Shown piece after piece: positions 1 to 9,115 of a stretch of 64,000 nt of DNA. A program made the translations under genes and the position numbers. The notes under the pieces were generated by a model. That model did not search any database. It had not been told where the DNA came from and saw only the letters and a list, made by a program, of their open reading frames with translations. Location: the NCBI RefSeq assembly GCF_001891165.1, contig NZ_LKKW01000001.1:51599-115598 (forward strand), given 5' to 3'. Within the stretch, counting starts at the first letter, position 1, and each line of letters begins with the position of its first letter. The stretch comes from Streptobacillus ratti (GTDB lineage Bacteria > Fusobacteriota > Fusobacteriia > Fusobacteriales > Leptotrichiaceae).

Positions 1-2453
1 AATTTAAAAATAGATTAAAACAAGGTGAAACTTTAGATGACTTATTAGTTGAAGCTTTTGCCGTGGTTAGAGAAACTGCAAAAAGATTAACAGGTATGAG
101 AATATATGATGTACAGTTAATAGGTTCAATGATAATACATAGTGGTAAAATTGCAGAAATGAAAACAGGTGAGGGTAAAACTCTGATGTCAACTTTAGCA
201 ATATATTTAAATGCTTTAACTGGAAAAGGAGTGCATGTAGTTACTGTAAATGATTATCTAGCTAAAAGAGATAGAGATACTATGTCGCATATTTATAGTT
301 TTTTAGGTTTAACTTCAGGAGTAATAATAGCTAATTTAGATAATGAAACTAGAAGAGAACAATATAATTGTGATATAACTTACGGTACAAATAATGAATT
401 TGGATTTGATTATTTAAGAGATAATATGGTTCATGATCCAAGTGAAAAGGTTCAAAGAGAACACAATTATGCTATAGTTGATGAAATAGATTCGATTTTA
501 ATAGATGAGGCTAGAACACCATTAATAATATCTGGTCCAGCAGAGGAAACAACACATTGGTATGATGTATTTGCTAATGTAGTATTAAGATTAAAGAGAA
601 GCTATAAAACAGAAGAAATTAAAGATAAAAAGAATACTATTATTCCAGATGAAGATTGGGAAGATTATGAAGTTGATGAAAAAGCTAAAACAGTTACAAT
701 AACTGATAAAGGTATAAAAAATGTTGAAAAAATACTACAAATTGATAATCTTTATTCACCACAGTATGTTGAATTAACTCACTTTTTATCACAAGCTTTA
801 AAAGCTAAGGAATTATTTAAAAGAGATAGAGATTATATTATTAATGAAAAAGATGAGGTTATTATAGTTGATGAATTTACTGGAAGATTAATGGATGGTA
901 GAAGATATTCTGATGGATTACATCAAGCTATAGAAGCTAAAGAACATTTAAAAGTTGCAGGAGAAAACCAAACACTTGCAACAATTACATTACAAAATTA
1001 TTTTAGAATGTATCAAAAATTATCTGGTATGACAGGAACTGCAAAAACTGAAGAAGAAGAATTTAAACAGATATATAAGCTTGGAGTAGTAGTTGTTCCA
1101 ACTAATAAACCAGTAATAAGAAAAGATTTACCTGATGTAATATATCAAACTACTAGAGCTAAATATAGAGCTATAGTTAATAAAATTATAGAATTATTTG
1201 AAAAAGGACAACCTGTTTTAGTTGGTACTGCATCAATAGAACATTCAGAGTTACTTTCATCATATTTAACTAAAGCTAGAATACCTCATGAAGTATTAAA
1301 TGCTAAATATCATGAAAGAGAAGCAGATATTATTGCACAAGCTGGTAGATATAAAAATGTTACGATTGCAACTAACATGGCAGGACGTGGAACAGATATT
1401 AAATTAGGTGGAGATCCAGATTCATTAGCAGTTAAGGTTGCAGAACGTGGAACACCAGAATATTATGAAGCTTATAAAACTTATGAAAAAGAATGTCAAG
1501 AAAATAAAGAAAAAGTTCTTGCAGCAGGAGGATTATTTATTCTAGGTACTGAAAGACATGAAAGTCGTAGAATTGATAATCAGTTAAGAGGAAGAGCAGG
1601 ACGTCAAGGAGATACTGGAGCATCTGAATTTTATTTATCTTTAGAAGATGATTTAATGAGATTATTTGGTGGAGATAAACTTAAATCAATGATGAGAGCT
1701 TTAAATATACCTGAAGATGAAGATATTAGACATAAAAGAATATCTAAAGCTGTTGAAAATGCACAAAGAAGAATTGAAAGTAGAAATTTTTCTATAAGAA
1801 AAAGTCTTATTGAATATGATGATGTAAATAATAAACAAAGAGAAGTTATATATAAACAAAGAGATCAAATATTGTATAACGAAGAACTTAGAGAATTAAT
1901 TTATGATATGATTGATAATACAGTTGTTTCTACTGTAGATGATATATTGGCAACTAATAATGCAGAATGGGATTTTGAAAATCTTAATTCAAAAATTTAT
2001 GAAATATATGGATTTGACTTACCAGAATCTGTATATAAAGTTAAAAAATTAGATGAAGTTTACGATATATTATATAATGAAGTTAAAAATAGATATGATA
2101 ATAAAGTATTGGAAATAGGAGAAGAACAATTTTCAAGAATTGAAAGATATATTATGCTTGAGGTGTTAGATCAAAAGTGGAGACAAAATTTAAAAGATTT
2201 AACTGAATTAAGAGAGGGAATAAATCTACAATCTTATGGACAAAAAAATCCTGTAAATGAATATAAAATATCAAGTACGGATGTGTATAATGATATGATA
2301 GATAGTATTAATAGAGAAACAACTTCTTTTCTGTTAAAATTAAAATTAAATATACCTGAAGAATTAACTACAGTAAATGAGGAAGTTTTTGAAGAAGAAA
2401 ATGAAAGTTTTGAATTTAAGAGTAGAAGAGAAAGAATGGAAGAAAATGAATAA
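1..2453 (+). CDS. secA: Preprotein translocase ATPase SecA (5' end outside window)
   Basis: This is the motor ATPase that pushes unfolded preproteins through SecYEG. The reading frame is open from the first bases of the window, and the text before the first GTG (position 63) already matches SecA ([16 protein letters not shown]), so the true start lies upstream and roughly 55 residues are missing. Visible motifs are the Walker A MKTGEGKT, the DEAD-type [14 protein letters not shown], the preprotein cross-linking region, the helicase motif [10 protein letters not shown] and the helical scaffold. The C-terminus ends in an acidic/basic tail ([10 protein letters not shown]) without the cysteine-rich zinc SEC-C motif, so SecB or lipid contact through that element is not expected. 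A rho-independent terminator follows directly. Confidence 0.98.
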   Translation, partial: FKNRLKQGETLDDLLVEAFAVVRETAKRLTGMRIYDVQLIGSMIIHSGKIAEMKTGEGKTLMSTLAIYLNALTGKGVHVVTVNDYLAKRDRDTMSHIYSFLGLTSGVIIANLDNETRREQYNCDITYGTNNEFGFDYLRDNMVHDPSEKVQREHNYAIVDEIDSILIDEARTPLIISGPAEETTHWYDVFANVVLRLKRSYKTEEIKDKKNTIIPDEDWEDYEVDEKAKTVTITDKGIKNVEKILQIDNLYSPQYVELTHFLSQALKAKELFKRDRDYIINEKDEVIIVDEFTGRLMDGRRYSDGLHQAIEAKEHLKVAGENQTLATITLQNYFRMYQKLSGMTGTAKTEEEEFKQIYKLGVVVVPTNKPVIRKDLPDVIYQTTRAKYRAIVNKIIELFEKGQPVLVGTASIEHSELLSSYLTKARIPHEVLNAKYHEREADIIAQAGRYKNVTIATNMAGRGTDIKLGGDPDSLAVKVAERGTPEYYEAYKTYEKECQENKEKVLAAGGLFILGTERHESRRIDNQLRGRAGRQGDTGASEFYLSLEDDLMRLFGGDKLKSMMRALNIPEDEDIRHKRISKAVENAQRRIESRNFSIRKSLIEYDDVNNKQREVIYKQRDQILYNEELRELIYDMIDNTVVSTVDDILATNNAEWDFENLNSKIYEIYGFDLPESVYKVKKLDEVYDILYNEVKNRYDNKVLEIGEEQFSRIERYIMLEVLDQKWRQNLKDLTELREGINLQSYGQKNPVNEYKISSTDVYNDMIDSINRETTSFLLKLKLNIPEELTTVNEEVFEEENESFEFKSRRERMEENE

Positions 2454-2459
2454 ACTTAA

Positions 2460-2488
2460 AAAGAGAATTTTTTATAAATTCTCTTTTT
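2460..2488 (+). terminator. Rho-independent terminator after secA
   Basis: An 11-bp inverted repeat (AAAGAGAATTT / AAATTCTCTTT) with a 5-base loop is followed by a short T run just after the secA stop. The next gene starts about 20 bases later with its own ribosome binding site, so some read-through into it is likely. Confidence 0.75.
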
Positions 2489-2507
2489 ACTTAAGAGGAG
2501 TGAAATT

Positions 2508-3128
2508 GTGATTAATAAAATTATAAAAAAAGAAGATATATATGAGGTTATGTATAATGAACTTTACTCTAAAAATGAAGATTTAATATTAAAGGAAGAA
2601 AAAGTTTTTGATACTTTATTAGAAGATGATAAAACAAAATTAAAGCAATTAGCAAAAATTAAATTTAAAATGAAAAAATATTTTTATGATATTCAATTTA
2701 AAAAACTTTTTGATGAATTTAATAATAATGATTTTGCTAAGTTACATACATTTACAACAAATAGTTTAAATAGGCTTGAAATAACAAAAGCAACAAAAGA
2801 AATAAGTAATGAAAATATGTTTAATTATCAGAGCATTATTATTCATTCAGATATATTAACGAATTTACAAAATAGATTAGTATGTGATAAAGGTTGTCCT
2901 CTTAATTCCTCTAAAGTAGAAGATGAATTAAGATTAAAAATTATACTTAATAATGATATAACATTAAATCAAAATGGAGAATACATATCATATGTTTTAG
3001 GAAATAAAATTTATGATTTTAATGTTAATGTTGTTAATGAAGAAAAGAATGATAAAGCATTTACAAATGTTAAATATACTTTTGATATAATAAATCATGA
3101 TATTATTAGAATAATTAGTAAAGATTAA
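2508..3128 (+). CDS. Hypothetical protein, 206 aa, between secA and metN
   Basis: I do not recognise the family. The GTG start has a good ribosome binding site (GAGGAG) 7 bases upstream. The protein is Lys/Asn/Ile rich with no signal peptide or membrane segment, so it is probably cytoplasmic. The first ~80 residues look like charged helix. The C-terminal half alternates hydrophobic and polar residues and could be a small beta domain. A CDKGCP stretch holds the only cysteine pair I noticed. It sits right behind the secA terminator and ahead of the metN promoter region, so it is either a read-through gene of secA or alone. No function is proposed. Confidence 0.75.
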   Translation: MINKIIKKEDIYEVMYNELYSKNEDLILKEEKVFDTLLEDDKTKLKQLAKIKFKMKKYFYDIQFKKLFDEFNNNDFAKLHTFTTNSLNRLEITKATKEISNENMFNYQSIIIHSDILTNLQNRLVCDKGCPLNSSKVEDELRLKIILNNDITLNQNGEYISYVLGNKIYDFNVNVVNEEKNDKAFTNVKYTFDIINHDIIRIISKD

Positions 3129-3166
3129 TCATATTTAAAATATATACAATCATATATTATATATAC

Positions 3167-3195
3167 TTGTAATTTATACAAATATATGATAATAT
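3167..3195 (+). promoter_or_regulatory. Candidate promoter of the metNIQ leader
   Basis: TTGTAA and TAATAT are separated by 17 bases. They would place the transcription start near 3202, about 10 bases before the ribosome binding site of the leader peptide. The surroundings are extremely AT-rich, so other -10 choices (TATGAT, GATAAT) are possible. Confidence 0.45.
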
Positions 3196-3225
3196 AGCTT
3201 TATAGCGATTTTGGAGGATAAAAAT

Positions 3226-3273
3226 ATGATAAATAACGTAGTTACATTTGAAATGAATATGATGCACATGTGA
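3226..3273 (+). CDS. Methionine-rich leader peptide of metNIQ
   Basis: This 15-codon reading frame encodes MINNVVTFEMNMMHM. It has a strong ribosome binding site (GGAGG, 8 bases before the ATG) and ends in TGA. Four of its last six codons are Met, which is far from chance in a short frame, and the next genes encode a methionine importer. The Met codons lie on the 5' side of a long stem that competes with an antiterminator (see the attenuator entry). The expected role is that ribosome stalling at the Met codons when Met-tRNA is low favours read-through into metN. The peptide itself probably has no function. This is an inference from architecture only. Confidence 0.8.
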   Translation: MINNVVTFEMNMMHM

Positions 3274-3364
3274 TAAAGCTTGTATCTTTTGGGTACAAGC
3301 AGTTTGTGTTTGTGCCTCGAATGTAACTAGTTAAGTCAGGCACTAAAGCCTGACTTTTTATTTT
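3239..3364 (+). promoter_or_regulatory. Transcription attenuator with alternative stems upstream of metN
   Basis: Three mutually exclusive pairings can be read. Stem 1:2 joins 3239-3251 (inside the leader peptide gene) with 3317-3329 over 13 bp including one G-U, extended by 3264-3268 with 3311-3315. Its loop carries a 9-bp hairpin at 3278-3300. Stem 2:3 joins GTGCCT (3312-3317) with AGGCAC (3338-3343). Stem 3:4 (3333-3341 with 3348-3356) is a rho-independent terminator. A ribosome stalled on the Met codons at 3253-3270 would break 1:2, free segment 2 to pair with segment 3 and block the terminator. This is the classic trp/his-type layout. I see no SAM riboswitch or T-box signature here. Confidence 0.75.
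3333..3364 (+). terminator. Attenuator terminator before metN
   Basis: A perfect 9-bp stem (AAGTCAGGC / GCCTGACTT) with a 6-base loop is followed by a T-rich run. It ends directly before the metN ribosome binding site (AAGGAGG). Its ascending arm is shared with the antiterminator. Confidence 0.85.
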
Positions 3365-3375
3365 AAGGAGGAATA

Positions 3376-4353
3376 ATGTCATACTTAACAATAGAAAATT
3401 TAAGTAAAAAATTTAATGAAAAATTAGCTGTTGATAATATTAACTTAGAAATATCAAAGGGAGAAATATTTGGTATAATTGGTTTATCAGGTGCTGGAAA
3501 ATCAACCTTAATTAGAATGATAAATAAGTTGGAAAGTCCTACATTAGGAACTATTTTTCATGAAAATAAAGATATTTTTAAATTTAATGATGTAGAAACT
3601 AGAGAATATAGAAAAAAGACATCAATGATATTTCAAAACTTTAATTTATTATCATCAAGAACAGTGTTTGAAAATATAGCTTTACCTTTAGAAATATCAA
3701 AATTTTCAAAAAATGAAATTGATAAGAAAGTAAATGATTTACTTGTATTAGTTGGATTAGATAAGTTTAAAAATGAATATGTAAATAATTTAAGTGGAGG
3801 ACAAAAACAAAGAGTAGCTATTGCAAGAGCTATTTCTACAGATCCTGATATATTATTGTCAGATGAATCTACTTCAAGCTTAGACCCTATAACATCTAAT
3901 TCAATATTAGAATTATTAAAGGATATAAATAGTAAGTTGGGAATTACAATTATTTTAATAACACATCAAATGGAAGTTATTAAAAAAATATGTGATAGAG
4001 TTGCAGTTATGAAAGATGGAAAGTTAATAGAAGTGTCAACTGTAAAAGAGTTATTTATGAATCCTAAAACTAATTTTTCAAGAGAATTAATAAGTGATTT
4101 AAAAATAGAAGTACAAAAAGGAAAAGAAAATACTCTTAGTTTGATTTTTGATGGAGAACAGGCAGATAAACCATATGTTTCAGAGCTTACTAGAGAATTT
4201 AATTTAGATATTAATATATTGGGTGGTTCAATAGACACATTGGCAAGTGGTGTTAAAGTAGGACATTTAAATATAAGTATAGAAACAAATAATATAGATG
4301 AAATAATAAATTGGTTAGAAAATGTTGGAATTAAAGTAGAGGTGGTAAAATGA
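3376..4353 (+). CDS. metN: Methionine ABC transporter ATP-binding protein MetN
   Basis: This is the ATPase subunit of the D/L-methionine importer MetNIQ. The ABC domain fills about residues 1-235, with Walker A GLSGAGKST, signature LSGGQKQRVAIARA and a Walker B ending LLSDESTSSLD (Asp-Glu preserved). The last ~85 residues form the NIL domain (SLIFDGEQADKPYVSELTR onward), the ACT-like Met sensor known from E. coli MetN to cause trans-inhibition when Met is plentiful. The start follows AAGGAGG with good spacing. The stop overlaps the metI start (ATGA). With the leader attenuator this suggests control at both transcription and activity levels. Confidence 0.96.
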   Translation: MSYLTIENLSKKFNEKLAVDNINLEISKGEIFGIIGLSGAGKSTLIRMINKLESPTLGTIFHENKDIFKFNDVETREYRKKTSMIFQNFNLLSSRTVFENIALPLEISKFSKNEIDKKVNDLLVLVGLDKFKNEYVNNLSGGQKQRVAIARAISTDPDILLSDESTSSLDPITSNSILELLKDINSKLGITIILITHQMEVIKKICDRVAVMKDGKLIEVSTVKELFMNPKTNFSRELISDLKIEVQKGKENTLSLIFDGEQADKPYVSELTREFNLDINILGGSIDTLASGVKVGHLNISIETNNIDEIINWLENVGIKVEVVK

Positions 4354-4994
4354 TTATTAAAGCGATATTAGAAACTATATATATGATATTTATTTCAATA
4401 AGTATAGCAAGTATTATTGGATTGCCATTGGGGATTTTGCTTTCTATTACAAAAGAGGGGTCTATTTCAGAAAATAGAACTTTAAATAAAATTCTTGATT
4501 TGGTAATAGTTAATATAACAAGATCTATACCATTTGTAATTTTAATTGTACTTTTAATTCCATTATCAAGATTGATAGTAGGTAAATCATATGGTACAAC
4601 TGCATTCATTATTCCTTTATCTATAGGAACAGCACCATTTGTAGCTAGAATTATAGAAAACTCGTTAAATGAAGTTAGTTATGGTTTAATAGAGGCAGGT
4701 ATTTCAATGGGAGCGACTAATAAAGATATAGTGTTTAAGATATTAATACCTGAGGCAATACCTTCAATAATTAATGGATTAACTTTAACTTTAATTTCAC
4801 TTGTTGGTTTTTCTGCTATTGCGGGTATAGTTGGTGGTGGAGGATTAGGCAACTTAGCTGTTATTGAAGGATTTCAAAGAGGTAATTATAAATTAATGTA
4901 TTTATCAACATTTATATTGATAATCATGGTTCAAATAATACAATTTGTTGGAACTAAAATAGTAAAATTTATTGAAAAGAAAAGAGGTAGATAA
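4350..4994 (+). CDS. metI: Methionine ABC transporter permease MetI
   Basis: This is the inner-membrane permease of the methionine importer: 214 residues with about five hydrophobic segments and the EAA-type loop for docking to MetN (SYGLIEAGISMGATNKDIVFKILIPEA). The length matches the family. It is translationally coupled to metN by a 4-bp overlap and followed almost at once by metQ. Confidence 0.96.
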   Translation: MIIKAILETIYMIFISISIASIIGLPLGILLSITKEGSISENRTLNKILDLVIVNITRSIPFVILIVLLIPLSRLIVGKSYGTTAFIIPLSIGTAPFVARIIENSLNEVSYGLIEAGISMGATNKDIVFKILIPEAIPSIINGLTLTLISLVGFSAIAGIVGGGGLGNLAVIEGFQRGNYKLMYLSTFILIIMVQIIQFVGTKIVKFIEKKRGR

Positions 4995-4995
4995 T

Positions 4996-5790
4996 ATGTT
5001 TAAAAAAATAATATTAGCATTATTAACATTTATTTTAATATCGTGTACTGGTGGAAAAGGGAGCGATGAAAATACACAGAAATTAGTTTTAGGAGTTTCT
5101 CCAATTCCACATCAAGAAATAGTAGAATTTATTAAAGATGATTTAAAAGCTCTTGGAGTAGACCTTGAAATAGTAGTATTTAATGATTATGTTCAACCTA
5201 ATATATCATTAAAAGATGGAAGTATAGATGCTAACTATTTTCAACATATTCCATATATGGAATCATTTGGCAAAGAAAATAATATAGATATGGTTAGTGC
5301 AGGAGCAGTGCATTTAGAACCTTTAAAAGCATATTCAAATGTAGTTAAGGATATAAATGATATAAAGGAAAAATCAGAAATTTTAATACCCAATGATCCT
5401 ACAAATAGAGGAAGAGCTTTATTGTTATTAGATGCTTCAGGTTTAATTAAATTAAATAGTAGAGAAAAATTAGATGCAAATATTTCTGATATTATAGAAA
5501 ATCCTAAAAATTTAGTAATTACAAGTTTAAATTCAGAACAAATAGCACCAAGATTATCTGAGGTTACACTAGCAATTATTAATACAAATAATGCTTTGGC
5601 ATCAGGTATAACAGGAGATAAAGCTGTAATAATTGAAGATAAAAATTCGCCTTATGTTAATATAATTACAGTTTTAAAAGGTAAAGAAAATGATGATAAA
5701 ATACAAAAATTAATTAAGGTATTACAAACAGATAAAGTAAAACAATTTATAATTGAAAAATATAATGGAGAAGTAGAGGTTGGATTTTAA
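4996..5790 (+). CDS. metQ: Methionine-binding lipoprotein MetQ
   Basis: This is the substrate-binding protein that delivers methionine to MetNI. I place the start at the ATG at 4996, behind AGAGGTAG, because it gives a clean lipoprotein signal (MFKKIILALLTFILISC) with the acceptor Cys at residue 17. An upstream in-frame ATG (4972) would add charged residues inside the metI end. NlpA/MetQ family features are GVSPIPHQEIVEF near the mature N-terminus, DGSIDANYFQHIPYME and the PNDPTNRGRALLLL stretch. A terminator follows. Confidence 0.95.
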   Translation: MFKKIILALLTFILISCTGGKGSDENTQKLVLGVSPIPHQEIVEFIKDDLKALGVDLEIVVFNDYVQPNISLKDGSIDANYFQHIPYMESFGKENNIDMVSAGAVHLEPLKAYSNVVKDINDIKEKSEILIPNDPTNRGRALLLLDASGLIKLNSREKLDANISDIIENPKNLVITSLNSEQIAPRLSEVTLAIINTNNALASGITGDKAVIIEDKNSPYVNIITVLKGKENDDKIQKLIKVLQTDKVKQFIIEKYNGEVEVGF

Positions 5791-5801
5791 TTAAATATAA
5801 T

Positions 5802-5837
5802 AAGACTAAGCTAAATTAAATTGACTTAGTCTTTTTT
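5802..5837 (+). terminator. Terminator after metQ
   Basis: AAGACTAAG and CTTAGTCTT form a 9-bp stem followed by a run of Ts. The descending arm overlaps the -35 box (TTGACT) of the next promoter, an economical terminator/promoter overlap. Confidence 0.85.
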
Positions 5838-5849
5838 GTTTAGTATAAT
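5821..5849 (+). promoter_or_regulatory. Promoter for the AI-2E family permease gene
   Basis: TTGACT, a 17-base spacer and TATAAT are present. The -35 hexamer lies in the 3' arm of the metQ terminator. Confidence 0.7.
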
Positions 5850-5882
5850 TAATGTATATAAATAAGAAGTGAGTGTGATGAA

Positions 5883-6986
5883 ATGGAAAACAAACAAGAA
5901 TTTACGTTAAAAAGATTTTTACCATTAATATACATGATAACAGTTATATTAATAGCATTTATTGCTTTTAAAGCCTCTTTATATTTATTGCCATTTGTTA
6001 TTGCATTCATGGTAGTTACAGTAACTAGAAAACCTGTTAATTTTTTAGTAAACAAGTTTAATTTCAGTCATAGAATATCAAATATAATAGTAATACTACT
6101 GTTTTATTTAATAATACCTGTAATATTAATATTATTATTTATTAGATCATATAATGAAATATATAATCTTTCAAATTGGTTGATAAAAAATTCTAGTACT
6201 TTTAGAAATATTGGGTTTGAATTATCAGAAAGATATGGGTTTCTTGAAAGAGTATTGCCGTCAGTTGCGGTAATACCAATTAAGAATTTAATAGCAATGT
6301 TACTTAGTAAATTAACTAATTTAGGATTTATAATTGCTAACTATGTTTTATCTTTAACGTTAAAATTACCGGCATTGTTTATACATGTTATAATAACTGT
6401 TACAGCAACATTTTTAATGGCTGGAGATATAAAAATAGTTCATAATTTTTTTGAACAACAGTTTCCAAAAAGTTGGTTAGAAAAAGTTAAGCAAATTAAA
6501 GTTAATGTAGTTGAAGTAGCTTATCAATATTTAAAAGCACAATTAATATTAATATCATTATGTTTTACAGAACTAATAGTTGGATTAAGTATAATAAATA
6601 TATTTGTTAGTTCTATAAATTATGTTTTTTTAATATCAACACTTATAGCGTTATTTGATGCTTTACCAATATTTGGTGCTGGAGGAATTTTAGTGCCATG
6701 GACAGTTTATTGTCTTGTAACTGGTAATTATTTCTTAGGTTTATCAATTCTATTTTTATATCTATTTATTGCTGGAATGCGTATGACATTAGAACCACGT
6801 ATTTTAAGTAAAAACTTAAGTATAAATCCACTTTTATCATTGATTTCATTATTTATTGGTTTTAAAATGTTTGGAGTAGTTGGATTCTTATTTGGTCCGA
6901 TAATTTTAACTATTGTTATAATATTATTTAAAGAAGAAATTAATAAAGGATTTTTTAAGATACTTGCTGGAGAATATGTTGAATAA
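5883..6986 (+). CDS. AI-2E family transporter (PerM/YhhT/TqsA type)
   Basis: This polytopic inner-membrane protein of 367 residues has about eight hydrophobic segments: paired helices near residues 15-50 and 60-85, a central soluble stretch (about 90-215) and a C-terminal bundle with DALPIFGAGGILVPW, a recognisable mark of the family. Members export small molecules (autoinducer-2 in TqsA) or act as Na+/H+ antiporters. The substrate here cannot be read from sequence. It has its own promoter and is followed by a strong inverted repeat, so it is probably monocistronic. Confidence 0.9.
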   Translation: MENKQEFTLKRFLPLIYMITVILIAFIAFKASLYLLPFVIAFMVVTVTRKPVNFLVNKFNFSHRISNIIVILLFYLIIPVILILLFIRSYNEIYNLSNWLIKNSSTFRNIGFELSERYGFLERVLPSVAVIPIKNLIAMLLSKLTNLGFIIANYVLSLTLKLPALFIHVIITVTATFLMAGDIKIVHNFFEQQFPKSWLEKVKQIKVNVVEVAYQYLKAQLILISLCFTELIVGLSIINIFVSSINYVFLISTLIALFDALPIFGAGGILVPWTVYCLVTGNYFLGLSILFLYLFIAGMRMTLEPRILSKNLSINPLLSLISLFIGFKMFGVVGFLFGPIILTIVIILFKEEINKGFFKILAGEYVE

Positions 6987-6994
6987 TTATATAT

Positions 6995-7027
6995 AAATAT
7001 ACATATCAAATGATATGTATATTTTAA
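6995..7027 (+). terminator. Inverted repeat between the AI-2E permease gene and mltG
   Basis: A 14-bp perfect AT-rich inverted repeat with a 2-base centre is followed by TTTTAAT. It probably acts as a terminator. It could also be bidirectional or a regulator site. Confidence 0.6.
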
Positions 7028-7039
7028 TAAAGGAGAAAA

Positions 7040-7972
7040 ATGAAAAAGAAAATTATAATACCATTAGTATTTTTATTACCTTTAACTTATTCTATTGTAG
7101 ATTTGAAATTTAATAAAAAAGAAGTTAAAGAAAAAGTAATAACTATAGATAAAGGTGATACAATAAAAAAAATATATGCTAAATTTAATTTCAGATATAA
7201 TATATTTGATAGAATTTATTTGAAATTTAATCCCAATTTATCTAACATTAAAGAAGGGAAATATAAATTTGAAGATAAAAATATATCTAAATATATGTTA
7301 TTAAAAGTACTACAAAATCCATATGTAGATAATGTTGTTTTGACTATACCAGAGGGCTTTACTCAAGAAAAAGTTCTTGCTAGAATTGAAAAATTAGGTC
7401 TTGCAACAAGACAAGAAATGATAGAAGCTTTTAATAATGTTGATTTTCCATACTATCATGAAAAAGATAATTTTGATGGATATCTATATCCAGAAACATA
7501 TTTAATTCAGAAAGGTACAAAACCATTAGAGATAGCAAAAACTATATTAGGTGAGTTTAAAAAACATTTTCCGTCAAAAAATTATCCAGATAAAAAGAAA
7601 TTTTATGATGATATTAAATTAGCTTCTATAGTGGAATTTGAAACAGGAGAGTTTGAACACAAGGCAAAAGTTGCAGGTGTTTTCAAAAAAAGGTTAAGGA
7701 TAAATATGTTACTTCAATCTGATGCTACATTAAAATATGAATTAGGTAGAATGGCATATAGAAAAGAATTGATGGAAAGTAAATCATTATACAATACATA
7801 CAAACATAAAGGATTGCCACCTACACCAATATGTAATCCATCAAAAGAAACAATAATAGAAACAATTAATGCAAAAGAAGATAAATATTTATTTTTCTTT
7901 ATGAATGGAAAAGATACTTATTATTCAGAAACTCATGAAGAACATTTAAGAAAGAGAAGATCATTAAAATGA
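7040..7972 (+). CDS. mltG: Endolytic murein transglycosylase MltG (YceG-like)
   Basis: MltG cuts nascent glycan strands and is thought to set chain length. The protein has an N-terminal signal anchor (residues 3-22), a LysM-like region (ITIDKGDTIKKIYAKF) and the YceG catalytic domain. The catalytic Glu is in ASIVEFETGE, followed by the family block VAGVFKKRLRINMLLQSDATLKYELG. At 310 residues it is slightly shorter than E. coli MltG. The start follows AAAGGAG. Its end overlaps the SpoIID-like gene by 4 bp, so two glycan-strand enzymes are translationally coupled. Confidence 0.95.
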   Translation: MKKKIIIPLVFLLPLTYSIVDLKFNKKEVKEKVITIDKGDTIKKIYAKFNFRYNIFDRIYLKFNPNLSNIKEGKYKFEDKNISKYMLLKVLQNPYVDNVVLTIPEGFTQEKVLARIEKLGLATRQEMIEAFNNVDFPYYHEKDNFDGYLYPETYLIQKGTKPLEIAKTILGEFKKHFPSKNYPDKKKFYDDIKLASIVEFETGEFEHKAKVAGVFKKRLRINMLLQSDATLKYELGRMAYRKELMESKSLYNTYKHKGLPPTPICNPSKETIIETINAKEDKYLFFFMNGKDTYYSETHEEHLRKRRSLK

Positions 7973-9114
7973 AAAAATTAAGATTAATATTTTTACTTTT
8001 ACTTATATTTTCATGTTCAAATATAGAAAAAGTAGATTATAAAATAATAAAAGACAATGATGTTGTAGTTACTAAAGAAAAAACATTAAGTGATGATATA
8101 AGAGTAAAATTAACTAATTTAGAAACTAAAACCCTATATTTTGAATTAGATGATAATATGTTAATAAATGAAGAATATCCACAAGATTTAAAGTTTACTT
8201 TAGAAGCAATAGATAATAAAATATATATGAATGGAAAAATATATGATGAAATTAAAATTACAAATAAGAATGGTATAATGAAAATTGATAAATATGCTTT
8301 TTATGGAGATATGTATATTAAGGCTATTGATTCTAAGTTGGTATTAATAAATACTTTAAATATGGAAAAGTACTTAATAGGTGTAATTCCTTATGAAATG
8401 CCAGCTTCTTTTCCATTAGAAGCTTTGAAAGCTCAAACTGTAATTGCAAGAAGTTATGCTTCCAGAAATATTTTGAGAAATAGAAAAGAATTTGATGTTT
8501 ATGATAGTGTTTCATCACAGGTTTATAAAGGTATATCAAATAAAAATATTGAAAATGTAAAAAAAGCTATTGAAGAAACAAACGGAGAAGTAATAGTCCA
8601 TAATAATAAAATAATAGATGCAGTTTTTCATTCATATAGTGGAGGATATACTGCAAGTGGTAAAGAAGTATGGGGAAATGATGTTCCTTATTTACAAGCT
8701 ATTGAAGATAATTATTCTAAAGATGTACATTCATCTGTACTTACATGGGAATATATGATAGATAATAAGACTATTATGGATAAAATAGGATTTAAAATAT
8801 TTGATTTTGATATTTATTATACTGATAGTAATAGAGTTTCAAAATTAATATTATATAATGAAGATAAAAGTAAGGAAATGTCTTATACGGGTAATAATTT
8901 TAGAAAAGAATTTTCACTTTCTAAAATAAAATCTACTTCATTTACATTAGATATTAGAGATGATGGAATAAATATTATCGGTTCAGGATATGGACATGGT
9001 GTAGGGTTTTCGCAGTGGAGTTCAAGATCCATGGCTGTAGATTATAAAATGTCATATATAGATATTATTAAATTTTTCTATAAGGATGTGGAAGTAGTAA
9101 AGAAAGGAAAATAA
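7969..9114 (+). CDS. SpoIID/LytB-domain lipoprotein
   Basis: The N-terminal lipoprotein signal is MKKLRLIFLLLLIFSC with the acceptor Cys at 16. The SpoIID domain lies at about residues 120-370, with EALKAQTVIARSYA, the substrate-side HSYSGGYTASGKEVWG and the closing GSGYGHGVGFSQWSSRSMA. SpoIID of Bacillus is a lytic transglycosylase acting on denuded glycans. Here, in an apparently non-sporulating diderm, a general role in peptidoglycan trimming is more likely. Coupling to mltG supports this. The roughly 100 residues after the signal are unassigned. Confidence 0.92.
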   Translation: MKKLRLIFLLLLIFSCSNIEKVDYKIIKDNDVVVTKEKTLSDDIRVKLTNLETKTLYFELDDNMLINEEYPQDLKFTLEAIDNKIYMNGKIYDEIKITNKNGIMKIDKYAFYGDMYIKAIDSKLVLINTLNMEKYLIGVIPYEMPASFPLEALKAQTVIARSYASRNILRNRKEFDVYDSVSSQVYKGISNKNIENVKKAIEETNGEVIVHNNKIIDAVFHSYSGGYTASGKEVWGNDVPYLQAIEDNYSKDVHSSVLTWEYMIDNKTIMDKIGFKIFDFDIYYTDSNRVSKLILYNEDKSKEMSYTGNNFRKEFSLSKIKSTSFTLDIRDDGINIIGSGYGHGVGFSQWSSRSMAVDYKMSYIDIIKFFYKDVEVVKKGK

Positions 9115-9115
9115 A

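Noticed and set aside
3200..3375. SAM riboswitch or Met T-box upstream of metN
   Set aside because: I found no SAM-box core and no T-box consensus or specifier loop. A Met-rich translated leader with alternative stems explains the structure better.
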